Of a stretch of DNA of 44,337 nucleotides, positions 25,844-34,540 are shown one piece after another (position 1 is the first letter of the stretch; the number at the start of each line of letters is the position of its first letter). This DNA comes from a virus. Position numbers and translations under genes: made by a program. The stretch covers positions 1-44,337 of IMG/VR virus record IMGVR_UViG_3300030090_001109; one strand, given 5' to 3'. The notes beneath the pieces were generated by a model, which saw nothing but the letters and a program-made list of their open reading frames with translations, had not been told where the DNA came from and did not search any database.

Positions 25844-26576
25844 TGTTAACTTGGTAATTGGTGGCGGGGGTCCAAAGGATTGGTTCTTTTTTCTCATGAT
25901 CGTAATCGTCAGTTGTAAGTATTCGTGCAAGTCTTGCATTTACTAATGCATCATTTTCAGTCATGCCTTTATCTTCAAAGGTTTCTACGACTGCTCGCCA
26001 AGTATATCCTTTCTCTTTGAAAATCTTTTCTGCACGTTTAATACCAATGCCTGGTACACCACTATATCCATCTGTGTTATCTCCAGAAAGTGTCTGTGTG
26101 AGATGCCACATTGCACCTTCTTCAGGTGTGATATCTATGGTTTCATTAAAGTCATACAGTTTGCCTGGTATTTGTCTCATATCCTTATCAGGTGAAACAA
26201 TGATATTACCTTTCCACTTTGTAGCATAAATACCAAGACTGTCATCAGCCTCAAGTGTAGGTTTAACTATTACTTTATAATCTTTTTTGAGTTGATTTAT
26301 AACTCTTTTGAATCCACAGGGTTTTTTTCTGTTGCGATGACCTTTATATTCAGGTAGAATTTTTTTCCTAAAATTATTAGGACTTGTAAAAAATAAAAGT
26401 ATATCTTCTGCAAAAGGAAAATCTTTTTTTATCTTATCAAGTTCTCTCTGTACACATCTGTACGCCTCACTAAATAATGAGGTGACTAATATAACATCAT
26501 CACCAAAATCAATTTCAGTCTCAGCAGCTGCACAGCATTTGTATACTATGTAGTCGCAGTCAATTAGTAGTTTCAT
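25812..26576 (-). CDS. 5'-3' exonuclease (T7 gp6-like, FEN family)
   Basis: 254 residues. The start MKLLIDCDYIVYKCCAAAET carries the first metal-binding Asp; YKGHRNRKKPCGF is the arch region; EADDSLGIYA and SPDKDMRQIPG hold further metal-binding acidic residues; and GDNTDGYSGVPGIGIKRAEK is the helix-3-turn-helix DNA-binding motif of flap-type exonucleases. In T7 this enzyme removes RNA primers, degrades host DNA for nucleotides and acts in recombination. It starts 17 bases before the end of an HNH gene that separates it from the DNA polymerase. Confidence 0.93.
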   Translation of the reverse strand: MKLLIDCDYIVYKCCAAAETEIDFGDDVILVTSLFSEAYRCVQRELDKIKKDFPFAEDILLFFTSPNNFRKKILPEYKGHRNRKKPCGFKRVINQLKKDYKVIVKPTLEADDSLGIYATKWKGNIIVSPDKDMRQIPGKLYDFNETIDITPEEGAMWHLTQTLSGDNTDGYSGVPGIGIKRAEKIFKEKGYTWRAVVETFEDKGMTENDALVNARLARILTTDDYDHEKKEPILWTPATNYQVNNGSRLEATPA

Positions 26577-26994
26577 TCGGGTTTAAATAAGTTATTGCTT
26601 TTTTGAGTAAATTTGTATCTTCATTAAATTTACCTAGACCAGTGTTGCATTCGTTACACAACCACCCTCTAAATAATAATGAGTCATGACAATGATCTAA
26701 ATATGTCTTACACACTTTGCCACATAAGTCACATTGTTCTGACTGTGGTGGTGCATTTTTACGTATCTCTCTACGATCTTTTGATATTTTACTGTCACAA
26801 CTTTTACAAAAACTCTTATAATGTATTTTTTTTGGAGTTGTATTAGATATTTTAAAATCTGATAATAATTTAAAATCTTTACATATACTGCATTGTCTAG
26901 TGAACTTCGCTCCAGTTGTTTCCTGACTTTGCTTCTGCTGCGATTGGGCAGCGTAACTTGTAATACACTCCAGCGTTAACTGCTGAGTTTTCAA
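26560..26994 (-). CDS. HNH endonuclease, recombination endonuclease VII-like
   Basis: 144 residues. Two zinc-binding halves are visible: Cys35, Cys38, Cys63, Cys66 and Cys88, Cys91 with Cys113, Cys116. Between the last pairs, YLDHCHDSLLFRGWLCNECN contains Asp100, His101 and His103, the catalytic beta-beta-alpha core of the T4 endonuclease VII family, with Asn117. The first 98 bases overlap the end of the DNA polymerase gene. T7 phages already resolve junctions with endonuclease I (present at 30296), so this is more likely a free-standing homing-type nuclease beside the polymerase, or a second resolvase. Confidence 0.85.
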   Translation of the reverse strand: MKTQQLTLECITSYAAQSQQKQSQETTGAKFTRQCSICKDFKLLSDFKISNTTPKKIHYKSFCKSCDSKISKDRREIRKNAPPQSEQCDLCGKVCKTYLDHCHDSLLFRGWLCNECNTGLGKFNEDTNLLKKAITYLNPNETTN

Positions 26995-28159
26995 GTTGTT
27001 GTTTTACCTCTTCTGTATATTTTGGATTACATTCGTATTGCAATTCATCGTGTATGAACGCAAGTTGTTTAGTGTGAAAGGGTTGTAATTGGTCGTTTGC
27101 TATTACCATCCAACGTTTTGCGATGATACCAGCGGAACATTGTAGAAGGTAATTTAATCCTTTGTGCGGTGAATCGACCAGCACCCTTCGTCCGTCACAT
27201 GCCAAGAGGTAACCATTAGCAGCCTTATCTGTAACCGCTGCCAATAAGTCGGAGAGTCCAGGGATTGCAGCAACGTAAGCCGCTCTAATCTCGGATCCTT
27301 TTTTACTGGCTTCCTTGGGTTGTAAAGAGTTATCATAACTCATACCTAGTTTAATATTTCCCCCACCATAAAGAAAGCAATATGTCACAGTCTTAACTTG
27401 GCGGCGGGTGATTCCTATTTTGTCAGCGTTAACTTGATGTATATCATCGTTTAGTAGTATGTCTGCGTATCGACCTCCGTCATACCGTCCGAGATAATGG
27501 GCTAACATTCGTAACTCGATACCGCTTAAATCGGCACCTACCATTATATTACCTGGACTTGCTGTAAATAGTTCTCTAAATTCTTTTTCTGCTGGCGACT
27601 GAGCCACGTTTGGTTTACGATGGGCACATCGAAATGTGTTTGTCGATACAGAACAATGATGATGAATCCTAGAGTTCGTACATAACCGAAGCCATGCGTT
27701 CACGCCTTGCGATATCATTCCTAGCTTCTTCTTTAGATCCAAAGCTTTCGCACATAACTTGCAAAAGGGATTCGATATCTCCGTCAGAGTGATTTCGTCT
27801 ATAATTGGTTTCCCAGTCTTCGTAGTCTGAGTCAATGTAATCTTCAGACGATTCTTTAATATCCATGCTATATGATCTCGTGATGTTGGATTAAACTCAA
27901 CTAATCTTTGTAACTCTGCTCCCTCGACATATCCTTGGGATGCGTTATTTCGTTTAGGTGTGAACATCTTTCCTCCAATGAGAGGGAATTGTTTTTGTAG
28001 TATTCCAGTAACTTCTTCCATCTCTCTTCTGAGATGTGATTCAAGTTGCTGACATTTTTGTTCATCGAATTGCCATCCATGAAGTTCTTGTTCTGTAAGT
28101 ATGTGTGCGACTTGGTGTTCTAACGTGCACCAGTCAGGTAAGGGCGGAAGTGCTCGCAT
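26897..28159 (-). CDS. DNA polymerase, family A, polymerase domain (separate ORF)
   Basis: 420 residues. Motif A is VGADLSGIELRMLAHYL (Asp210), motif B RRQVKTVTYCFLYGGG (Arg253, Lys256, Tyr264), motif C FIHDEL (His370, Asp371, Glu372). These are the fingers/palm residues of T7 gp5-like polymerases. The 3'-5' exonuclease part lies on a different, overlapping ORF (28120-28653), with a 40-base overlap and a -1 frame relation. The first residues (LPDWCTLEHQVAHILTEQE) read like the direct continuation of an exonuclease-thumb linker. Either two polypeptides assemble into one enzyme, or translation shifts frame, or one base is wrong here. Confidence 0.9.
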   Translation of the reverse strand: MRALPPLPDWCTLEHQVAHILTEQELHGWQFDEQKCQQLESHLRREMEEVTGILQKQFPLIGGKMFTPKRNNASQGYVEGAELQRLVEFNPTSRDHIAWILKNRLKITLTQTTKTGKPIIDEITLTEISNPFCKLCAKALDLKKKLGMISQGVNAWLRLCTNSRIHHHCSVSTNTFRCAHRKPNVAQSPAEKEFRELFTASPGNIMVGADLSGIELRMLAHYLGRYDGGRYADILLNDDIHQVNADKIGITRRQVKTVTYCFLYGGGNIKLGMSYDNSLQPKEASKKGSEIRAAYVAAIPGLSDLLAAVTDKAANGYLLACDGRRVLVDSPHKGLNYLLQCSAGIIAKRWMVIANDQLQPFHTKQLAFIHDELQYECNPKYTEEVKQQLENSAVNAGVYYKLRCPIAAEAKSGNNWSEVH

Positions 28160-28653
28160 AATTTAGTTGTAACTTTAACGTCTTGTACGCAATAGTCTTG
28201 CATCTCCTGGCTCCATTTTTGCCAGTCTGTTGTTTTACCAAACTCACCTTTGTATTCTTGTAATCGATAGCCATAACTTTCTAAGCTATGTCTACCATAC
28301 AACTGTAATGGCATTCTTGCTATGTTTCTTTTCTTATCTATCTCCATCATGTTTGGATGATATAAGCGAGATAAGATAAGAGTGTCAACAATAGAAGCAT
28401 TAGTATCAAACCAAGAATAAATTTTCCGAAGAACAGGTAAGTCGTAATTAATAACGTTATGGCCGACAAGAACATCAGCCGAACTGAGCCAATGCAAAGC
28501 TTCAGTGATTGGTCCTGATTGGTCACCTTGATTATTAAATACGAAGGTTTCCTCTTTCGTATTGTCGTATATGGCGATGCAATGTATCTCAGAAACGTCA
28601 TGCAATAATCCGTTTGTTTCGCAGTCAAATACGAGCATTTGCTTTTCCGACAT
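28120..28653 (-). CDS. DNA polymerase 3'-5' exonuclease domain (separate ORF)
   Basis: 177 residues with all three proofreading motifs: Exo I FDCETNG (Asp10, Glu12), Exo II VGHNVINYD (Asn66, Asp71) and Exo III YCVQD (Tyr154, Asp158). The protein ends nine residues after EHF in PYLTGAR, where a contiguous T7-type polymerase would run on into the thumb. The polymerase ORF starts at an ATG 40 bases before this stop. The catalytic residues are intact, so the domain should be active by itself or in complex with the polymerase ORF. Confidence 0.88.
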   Translation of the reverse strand: MSEKQMLVFDCETNGLLHDVSEIHCIAIYDNTKEETFVFNNQGDQSGPITEALHWLSSADVLVGHNVINYDLPVLRKIYSWFDTNASIVDTLILSRLYHPNMMEIDKKRNIARMPLQLYGRHSLESYGYRLQEYKGEFGKTTDWQKWSQEMQDYCVQDVKVTTKLCEHFRPYLTGAR

Positions 28654-28771
28654 AAGTTTTATCCCGAAACTTTGCTTTCTTCACTGCTTGTTTACTTGGT
28701 GGGTTTGGTTTTTTTAATTTATCCAGCTCAGAAGTCTGTGCTGGGATTGAAAACTGTGTTCTTAGTTTCAT
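28625..28771 (-). CDS. Possible small basic protein, 48 residues
   Basis: The ORF begins MKLRTQFSIPAQTSELDKLK and includes KPNPPSKQAVKKAKFRDKTY; it is rich in Lys and Pro. It bridges the 74-base gap between the primase-helicase stop and the DNA polymerase start, overlapping the first by 44 bases and the second by 29. T7-like phages often carry tiny genes here. Evidence is only the open frame, its plausible composition and its position. Confidence 0.4.
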   Translation of the reverse strand: MKLRTQFSIPAQTSELDKLKKPNPPSKQAVKKAKFRDKTYVGKANARI

Positions 28772-30299
28772 TAAATCTACAGGTAGTTTTATCATATTTC
28801 AATTCAGCTGCCACCCCAGTCTCTCCACTGTATCTGTTTTTCAACACACGTAATGTAGAGCAATCATCTGGGTTTTGCTGATCTCTTTCCAGTGCTAAGA
28901 CTGTGTCAGATAATTGGCTTATGCTGGCTGACCCTCGTAACATGCCAATAGAAACACGCTGGCCATCTTCAACTGCCTTGTCTCCTTGTGCTCTTCTAAG
29001 ATGAGACACTAAGAATAATTTAATTCCTGTACGCTCAACAAGACTACGTAAGTCAGTCATAGTTTTATCTATAGTTCTTCTCTCATCCATACTTCCATCT
29101 AAACCACTAAGTAGAATAGACAAGTGGTCAAGAAAAACTACTTTTATATCCAGGCCAAGAGCCATATATTCAATACGGTTGTAAATAATATCCGCAGATA
29201 GACTGCCAAAATGGTCGTATAAATAAAGGTTCCAACCCAAGATAGTTTTATCGTAAGCATCTTTCAAAGTAGAATATTCATGTTCACCTAAATGTAAAGC
29301 TTTTCCTACAGCCACTGACATAAGTCCAAGTGCTGTTCGCCTGTTAGATTCTTCTAATGCGATGTAGCCTACTTTCTCTCCTTTGTTAAGAAGCTCAGTT
29401 GCGAGCATTCTACATAGGCTGCTCTTGCCTTGGCCTGTGCCAGCCGTAATAGTTGTAAGTTCGCCATATCTTATACCGTGGGTCATTGCCTGTAAACCAG
29501 CAAATGGATACTCATGATTACATGGTTGACTTGGTGTCGTTACTGCATTCAGTAAAGATTTACCATCAACGATTCCATCTGGCCTATAAGGTTTCGCATC
29601 CCATATCGCACGGCGTATAGCGTCTGGATTATTATCCTGTAAAGCATCACTGGCATCCTTGTACGGATCTTCCAGGTAAGCAATCTTAACTGTCCCTTGC
29701 GGTAAGACAGCTGCCACTTGCTCTGTCGCCTTGCGTCCCTGATCGTCTTTATCAAAAAATAAAACAATCTCTTGATATCCCTGTAAAAAGGGTATTTGTT
29801 TTTGTACATCTTTTTTTGCACTTGCTGCACCATGCGGCAAAGACACCATTGGCCAACCATTCATTGCCTCGTATCCAGAGGCTGCATCTAGCTCACCCTC
29901 GAATATAACAATACGTTTGCCAGAATTAGGAAACAAATGCTGACCAAATAAAGTGTCAGTAGTATGTCCTTCATACTTAAATGATTTTAGTTTGGTTTTT
30001 GTTTTGAATCCTTTAATACGTCCAGAGCCATCGAAATAAGGGAAGCGTAAGTATGTCTCATCTCTGTAGATTTTGTACTTTTCGCACGTCTGTTCGCTGA
30101 TTCTTCTTTTATTAAGTCGTTGAGCGGTACCTTTGAAGTTGACATTTGTTTGCATGGATAATTTGTTTTCTTGTTTGTCAGCAGCTGTCCTAGTTTGACA
30201 ACTGAAACAGAATGTATGGCCATCTGTATACACAGCTAGTGCGTCAGATGAGCCACAGTCTGGACATGGTTCGTGTCTAATGAATTCGCTTTCAGTCAT
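28728..30299 (-). CDS. Primase-helicase (T7 gp4-like)
   Basis: 523 residues from the ATG at 30299, which overlaps the TGA of the endonuclease I gene (ATGA). The zinc-binding primase finger has Cys12, Cys15, Cys31 and Cys34 (CPDCGSS and CFSC). The TOPRIM region has VIFEGELDAASGYEA and LFFDKDDQGRKA. The helicase domain has Walker A GTGQGKSS and a Walker B-like KVVFLDHLSIL, then LVSHLRR. The hexamer unwinds DNA and makes RNA primers for the phage polymerase. A longer frame upstream of 30299 lacks support because it would overlap endonuclease I more deeply. Confidence 0.95.
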   Translation of the reverse strand: MTESEFIRHEPCPDCGSSDALAVYTDGHTFCFSCQTRTAADKQENKLSMQTNVNFKGTAQRLNKRRISEQTCEKYKIYRDETYLRFPYFDGSGRIKGFKTKTKLKSFKYEGHTTDTLFGQHLFPNSGKRIVIFEGELDAASGYEAMNGWPMVSLPHGAASAKKDVQKQIPFLQGYQEIVLFFDKDDQGRKATEQVAAVLPQGTVKIAYLEDPYKDASDALQDNNPDAIRRAIWDAKPYRPDGIVDGKSLLNAVTTPSQPCNHEYPFAGLQAMTHGIRYGELTTITAGTGQGKSSLCRMLATELLNKGEKVGYIALEESNRRTALGLMSVAVGKALHLGEHEYSTLKDAYDKTILGWNLYLYDHFGSLSADIIYNRIEYMALGLDIKVVFLDHLSILLSGLDGSMDERRTIDKTMTDLRSLVERTGIKLFLVSHLRRAQGDKAVEDGQRVSIGMLRGSASISQLSDTVLALERDQQNPDDCSTLRVLKNRYSGETGVAAELKYDKTTCRFNETKNTVFNPSTDF

Positions 30300-30646
30300 G
30301 TCAGCCAATCCACTGGTATTGCGTGGTATGCACACCACTTAATGTTGTATCGTGTGCACCATTTCGCATATGTTGTTTTGGATTTCTTACTAATCTTTTT
30401 ATAAGGATCTTGAAACACCATTCGTAAATCTATGTGTGGGTTTTCAGTGACAACTTGTCTTATCTTTCGTCTGTCCTCTGGTTTCCAATATCCTTTTGTT
30501 TCTAACACGATGCCGTTAGGCAAAACAAAGTCAGGTGTATATAAGTGTTTAATTGTATAAGGTAAACTTAAACCCTCATACTCGTAGTCAACACCTAACT
30601 CACATAAAAGATCAGAGACTTTTTCCTCTAATCCTGATTTAAACAT
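30296..30646 (-). CDS. Endonuclease I, Holliday junction resolvase (T7 gp3-like)
   Basis: 116 residues, slightly shorter than T7 gp3 (149). The PD-(D/E)xK-type catalytic residues are visible: Glu7/Glu8 in KSGLEEKV, Asp39 in YTPDFVLP, Glu49 and Lys51 in VLETKGYW. It resolves branched DNA before packaging and helps break down host DNA. The first base of its ATG overlaps the last base of the SSB stop; the last four bases overlap the primase start. Confidence 0.93.
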   Translation of the reverse strand: MFKSGLEEKVSDLLCELGVDYEYEGLSLPYTIKHLYTPDFVLPNGIVLETKGYWKPEDRRKIRQVVTENPHIDLRMVFQDPYKKISKKSKTTYAKWCTRYNIKWCAYHAIPVDWLT

Positions 30647-31239
30647 TAGAAGTCGTCTTGATATTGTTCAATGTCGATTTCTACTGAGCTAGGTGCTAAG
30701 TCAGGTGTAACGTTTGGTTCATCAGTTTTAAAACCTTTTGTTTTACCAAAAAGTTCTGCAACACCAACCTCATCAAGGTCACCTGTGTCTACACCAGCTC
30801 CTGTTTGTACACTAACTATTTGTATTCCACTAAGTTTTAAACTTGTGCCGTATGTAACGCCATCTTTTAATACGTATGGTTTCTGATGAAAACCTAACTT
30901 AACTTTAGATCCTTCGTAAACTGGTGTATCTAAATTCTTAATAGGTGTACCCTCTGTATCTACAACAGGTGGTTTCTTTTCATCTGCCCATGAAAACTTA
31001 ACGGTATACTTACCGTCTTCTACTTCTTCCCAGGGTTCTGGTTTAAGAGTAGATCTTTTAGGATTCTTAAGTTTAGACTGTGCCCATTTAAGACAGTCTT
31101 CCCTTTCTGTTTCTAGTTTTGAAATAATTTCCTCACCAACTAGTGCTTTAAGTGAGTAACCAAATTTGCTTGGTTTTAATATAGCCTGAAAACCAGTTAA
31201 AACTACTGGTTCAGGTGTCAAGTGGATGGTTCTAGCCAT
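30646..31239 (-). CDS. Single-stranded DNA-binding protein (T7 gp2.5-like)
   Basis: 197 residues from the ATG at 31239 (MARTIHLTPEPVVLTGFQAI), which overlaps the RNA polymerase stop (TAATG). A TTG two codons upstream is less likely. The body has an OB-fold-like arrangement of strands (YTVKFSWADEKKPPV; GSKVKLGFHQKPYVLKDG) and an acidic C-terminal tail ending EIDIEQYQDDF, the feature by which gp2.5 contacts the polymerase and primase-helicase. It protects single strands and promotes annealing. Confidence 0.9.
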   Translation of the reverse strand: MARTIHLTPEPVVLTGFQAILKPSKFGYSLKALVGEEIISKLETEREDCLKWAQSKLKNPKRSTLKPEPWEEVEDGKYTVKFSWADEKKPPVVDTEGTPIKNLDTPVYEGSKVKLGFHQKPYVLKDGVTYGTSLKLSGIQIVSVQTGAGVDTGDLDEVGVAELFGKTKGFKTDEPNVTPDLAPSSVEIDIEQYQDDF

Positions 31240-33578
31240 TAACAAAAAAAATAAGTGGAATTAATTACGTCTGAGGGTACTAAGTCCCCGATGATAGGTG
31301 GTTCAGACTCTGCTTCAATTGCTTTGGCAAAGTCGTTGAGATAGTCATGCTCTGCAAATAAATGCATGTAGACTTCTCTCACCTTTGTCGAAAGTTCTGT
31401 CATATCTGTAGCTCTGCACAAGACACTGTCATGTATGAGAGCTATAGGTTTGTCAAACTTGTCAACAGTAAAATGTAAAGTATTTGCGTCAAGTGAATGT
31501 ATTAAATTAGGAGCTGTTCCATTCTTGTGCCCTAGTAGGTCAACTTCATTTGTATCGTCAGTAGCAACTCTAATCTCACAACGTCCTAACAACTTCATCT
31601 TTATTTCAACTACTTCTTTCTTCATGTATCTTTGTGATACAACGAAACCTGATGGTGTAACCCATAAAATCTTGTCTACACCACGCTTTATAGTTTTTGC
31701 AACCTCTTTTTCAATCCAACGCATAACAGCCATAGGACCTGGTACAACTATTTCCATAGCATTGCGTACAGCCTGTACTGTTTGTGTCAAATCTTCTTTA
31801 GTTATGTCTACGCCTTTTTCTTTTAGAGCATCTCTTATATATGTTCTATTACTAAAAGGTTTAGCATTGTAAGGTATAGTCATGACCGTTCTCTTGGTGC
31901 ATTTTCTATCCCAATGCGGATGTAAAACTATAGGTATATATGGTTTAGACTTCTCAGCTACTATCTTGTATGCATCAACAGGTTTATCTGAAGGTAATAC
32001 ATTACATAACATAGCTGCTGATTTATCTCTTGCTAAACCAGACAATATTTGTATACCTGATGCCGTAGCATCTATTGCAATCATTAGACTTGTAGTCTTA
32101 CGATCTCTTTTGATAAGGCAATGGTACATTTCTTCACATGCAGCCACAAATTGCCAAGGTTCTTCAACGCCTTCCCATTCATGCAAGTTAGTTATAGGAT
32201 CTTCAGCAATTCTTGTTATCAATGCATGATTGTTTCTTGCCCATGCAAGGCGTTCAGGCATAGTTGCCTTATCTAATCCATATGTTGTTGCAACTTGAAA
32301 CTCTATCCATGACTCAGAGTCAGGTGTTAAATCAACTGGATCTGCAAAAACTAACAATGATTTACCAAAGTCAGTACATTGCGGTGTCAAATAGGCTGGT
32401 ATAGGGTAGCATCTACCACGCCAGTCAAAGTTCCAAGGTAAAAAGAAACGATCTCTGTTTTTAAATATACTTGCAGCTTCCATTTGTTTTCTAGTTCTAC
32501 AACTAGCTTTGTAAACAAGTGCACGTTTATTGTGAACCTCTGCTTCTTTTCTGCAATAATCCTTTTTAACATTTGGATCTTCCATGTTATTTGGAAGTGG
32601 TGTCGATGGTATTTCAACAATAGGAATAAATTTTCCTACTGCTATACCTCTCTGCTGTAGCTGGTCTGCTATAGCATATACAAAGGGATTTATTTTGTAG
32701 CCAACCTTCTGTATCTTATTTAAGAAACGAAGTGGCAGTTCTCCCTGTACTATTCCGACCTCTCCCTGTCGTACCAACTGATGTCCCTTCATAACTTCAT
32801 TAAGAAGATATCCACCTTTTCTTTCGTTAGTCCAGTCGTTTGGTTCTATTAACATTGGATATGATAGAGGTGCAAACAACTCAGCATCTTCCATTAATTT
32901 ATCTTTAATAGATAGGTATGCTTCAGTTGGTACTATTGCGTTAGGACATTTTGTTCCTCTCATGTGTACACGTTTCTTTTCAAACCAGTTACATGAGTTA
33001 ATAACGCAGTCAATAAGCCATGCACCTAGTCGTACACGCACAGCTGAGTTCCATCTCTTCCAGGTTTCTACGTTGTACCTGTTCATCAATGTACGCAAGA
33101 CAACAACCTTTTGATGTGTACCACATGCCTTGTGCCAATAATTCTTCTGGATATAATCTAATAATCCAGGCACAGTCTTCTCGTAATATGTGATGTGGCA
33201 CTCATCCTCTACAGCTGTGCCAACTGCGGAAGATATATTAGTTAAATAATTACTCTTATCACGAGTGCTAAACACTTTATCCATGACAACCTTACAGGTT
33301 ATGGATGCAAGCACATTGGTATCAACAGAGTCTAAATATTTATATACGTCCTTGAAGGCTACTCCGTTGTGGCCTCGTTTTAGCATGTCTTTGCGTGTTT
33401 CTATCTGTTCAATTACTAACGGTAGTAGATCTCTTATAGATGTTACGCCGTATATAGTTGCAGAAGAATATGACTTGCTCTCTAGATTCTGCGTGTTATC
33501 ACGCAATATATCTATACCTTTTCTAATTTGTTCTCTTTCTAACTTTACTTGCTCATCAATTTGTGAGGGTGTAGCCAT
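31239..33578 (-). CDS. Phage RNA polymerase, single-subunit (T7 gp1-like)
   Basis: 779 residues. Conserved catalytic motifs: AIDATASGIQILSGLARD (palm Asp, about residue 500), KRTVMTIPYNAKPF (fingers O-helix with the Lys/Arg and Tyr, about residues 561-575; the usual YG is YN here) and LIHDSVLCR (palm Asp in HDS, about residue 715). It transcribes middle and late genes from phage promoters. It is 21 bases after the integrase, so both are on one message starting at the promoters near 34.5 or 35.4 kb. It is about 100 residues shorter than T7 RNA polymerase, as usual for cyanopodoviruses. Confidence 0.96.
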   Translation of the reverse strand: MATPSQIDEQVKLEREQIRKGIDILRDNTQNLESKSYSSATIYGVTSIRDLLPLVIEQIETRKDMLKRGHNGVAFKDVYKYLDSVDTNVLASITCKVVMDKVFSTRDKSNYLTNISSAVGTAVEDECHITYYEKTVPGLLDYIQKNYWHKACGTHQKVVVLRTLMNRYNVETWKRWNSAVRVRLGAWLIDCVINSCNWFEKKRVHMRGTKCPNAIVPTEAYLSIKDKLMEDAELFAPLSYPMLIEPNDWTNERKGGYLLNEVMKGHQLVRQGEVGIVQGELPLRFLNKIQKVGYKINPFVYAIADQLQQRGIAVGKFIPIVEIPSTPLPNNMEDPNVKKDYCRKEAEVHNKRALVYKASCRTRKQMEAASIFKNRDRFFLPWNFDWRGRCYPIPAYLTPQCTDFGKSLLVFADPVDLTPDSESWIEFQVATTYGLDKATMPERLAWARNNHALITRIAEDPITNLHEWEGVEEPWQFVAACEEMYHCLIKRDRKTTSLMIAIDATASGIQILSGLARDKSAAMLCNVLPSDKPVDAYKIVAEKSKPYIPIVLHPHWDRKCTKRTVMTIPYNAKPFSNRTYIRDALKEKGVDITKEDLTQTVQAVRNAMEIVVPGPMAVMRWIEKEVAKTIKRGVDKILWVTPSGFVVSQRYMKKEVVEIKMKLLGRCEIRVATDDTNEVDLLGHKNGTAPNLIHSLDANTLHFTVDKFDKPIALIHDSVLCRATDMTELSTKVREVYMHLFAEHDYLNDFAKAIEAESEPPIIGDLVPSDVINSTYFFC

Positions 33579-33599
33579 AGTAATGCTTTCAATTGTTGA

Positions 33600-34484
33600 T
33601 TAGATGTTTGCCATTGCATCTGCCCTGGCTTTGTTAGAAACTTTCGCATACATGATGGTAGTTTCTATTGTTTTGTGACCCATAAGTTCCATGAGAGTTC
33701 TTATCGGTGTTCCAGCTTCGGCATGCCATACACCAAAAGAGTGGCGTAAATGGTGAAAGTTCATTACTGGCGGCTGTTCCAAATAAACTAACACCTTTTT
33801 AAATTCACGCAATAATTTATCTTTATTCGCCCAGTCATGTCCGAATATCAAAGTATTCGGGTGTGTTTTGTTAATCCTTTTTAAGATTATTGGACGCACT
33901 CTTTTATGCATTGGCACCTCTCGCCAGTCATCATTCTTTGTAGAAAAACCTGGGCGGCCACCTATATAAATACTGCCTCTGCCATCGTAGGCATCAAGGT
34001 CTATATCTATTGATCTAAGATTAAGTATCTCTGCCTGTCTTGCACCGACATATGCACCAAAGACAGCGATGTCTGCAAGGTCATCTCGGCAAAAGTTAAG
34101 GCTTCGTGCTACCTGTTCATATGCATCAATAGTACTTTTGTCGTACCAATTAGGTCTACCTTTATTTTCTTTTAACTTAAGGAATTTAAAGGAATGTGGC
34201 AGCTTTCTTTTTGCGTATGCAAAGTTTAATACTGCCTTAATAGAAGCCATGTATCTGTTAGCTGTAGCATTGACTACATTTCTCTCTTCCATTACTTGTG
34301 TCTGCATGTCATCTATCACATCCTGTGTGATTTCCATACAAGGAAATGACTTTCCATAACATGCAGTGAAGTAATCAAGATGATGCACAACGTCATCATG
34401 GCTGGCTCTGTCCTTGCCGTGGCTTTTGTTACGCAATAGGTCGTACTCTACTGCTTCGCCCCAGGTTTTAAAAAAGGTGGTCAT
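33600..34484 (-). CDS. int: Tyrosine recombinase integrase
   Basis: 294 residues. N-terminal core-binding domain to about residue 105, catalytic domain after. Catalytic residues: Arg149 (YVGARQAEIL), Lys183 region, His244 and Arg247 (HHLRHSF), His270 (LMGHKTIETT) and nucleophile Tyr279 (MYAK). All are intact, so the enzyme should be active in site-specific recombination. It is placed just upstream of the RNA polymerase, the same arrangement as in P-SSP7-like cyanophages and some pelagiphages. I could not find a convincing tRNA-matching attP core, and no excisionase is recognisable, though several small early genes could fill that role. Confidence 0.95.
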   Translation of the reverse strand: MTTFFKTWGEAVEYDLLRNKSHGKDRASHDDVVHHLDYFTACYGKSFPCMEITQDVIDDMQTQVMEERNVVNATANRYMASIKAVLNFAYAKRKLPHSFKFLKLKENKGRPNWYDKSTIDAYEQVARSLNFCRDDLADIAVFGAYVGARQAEILNLRSIDIDLDAYDGRGSIYIGGRPGFSTKNDDWREVPMHKRVRPIILKRINKTHPNTLIFGHDWANKDKLLREFKKVLVYLEQPPVMNFHHLRHSFGVWHAEAGTPIRTLMELMGHKTIETTIMYAKVSNKARADAMANI

Positions 34485-34489
34485 AATAA

Positions 34490-34540
34490 TGGGTGGTAGT
34501 TACCCATATTATACACTATTTTTGCTATCGGTCTAGACTG
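34490..34540 (-). promoter_or_regulatory. Candidate host-type promoter for integrase
   Basis: The minus strand has a perfect TATAAT (34513-34508) in GTGTATAATATGGG, 24 bases ahead of the integrase ATG; the -35 region is weak (CTAGAC). Overlapping the expected start of transcription is a small dyad GGGT-AACTACC-ACCC (34504-34490) that might be an operator. No Shine-Dalgarno is visible before the integrase ATG. Confidence 0.55.

Noticed and set aside
27669-27866. 65-residue ORF within the DNA polymerase gene
   Set aside because: It is a same-strand shadow frame inside a gene with clear polymerase motifs, and its acidic composition mirrors that gene's codons.
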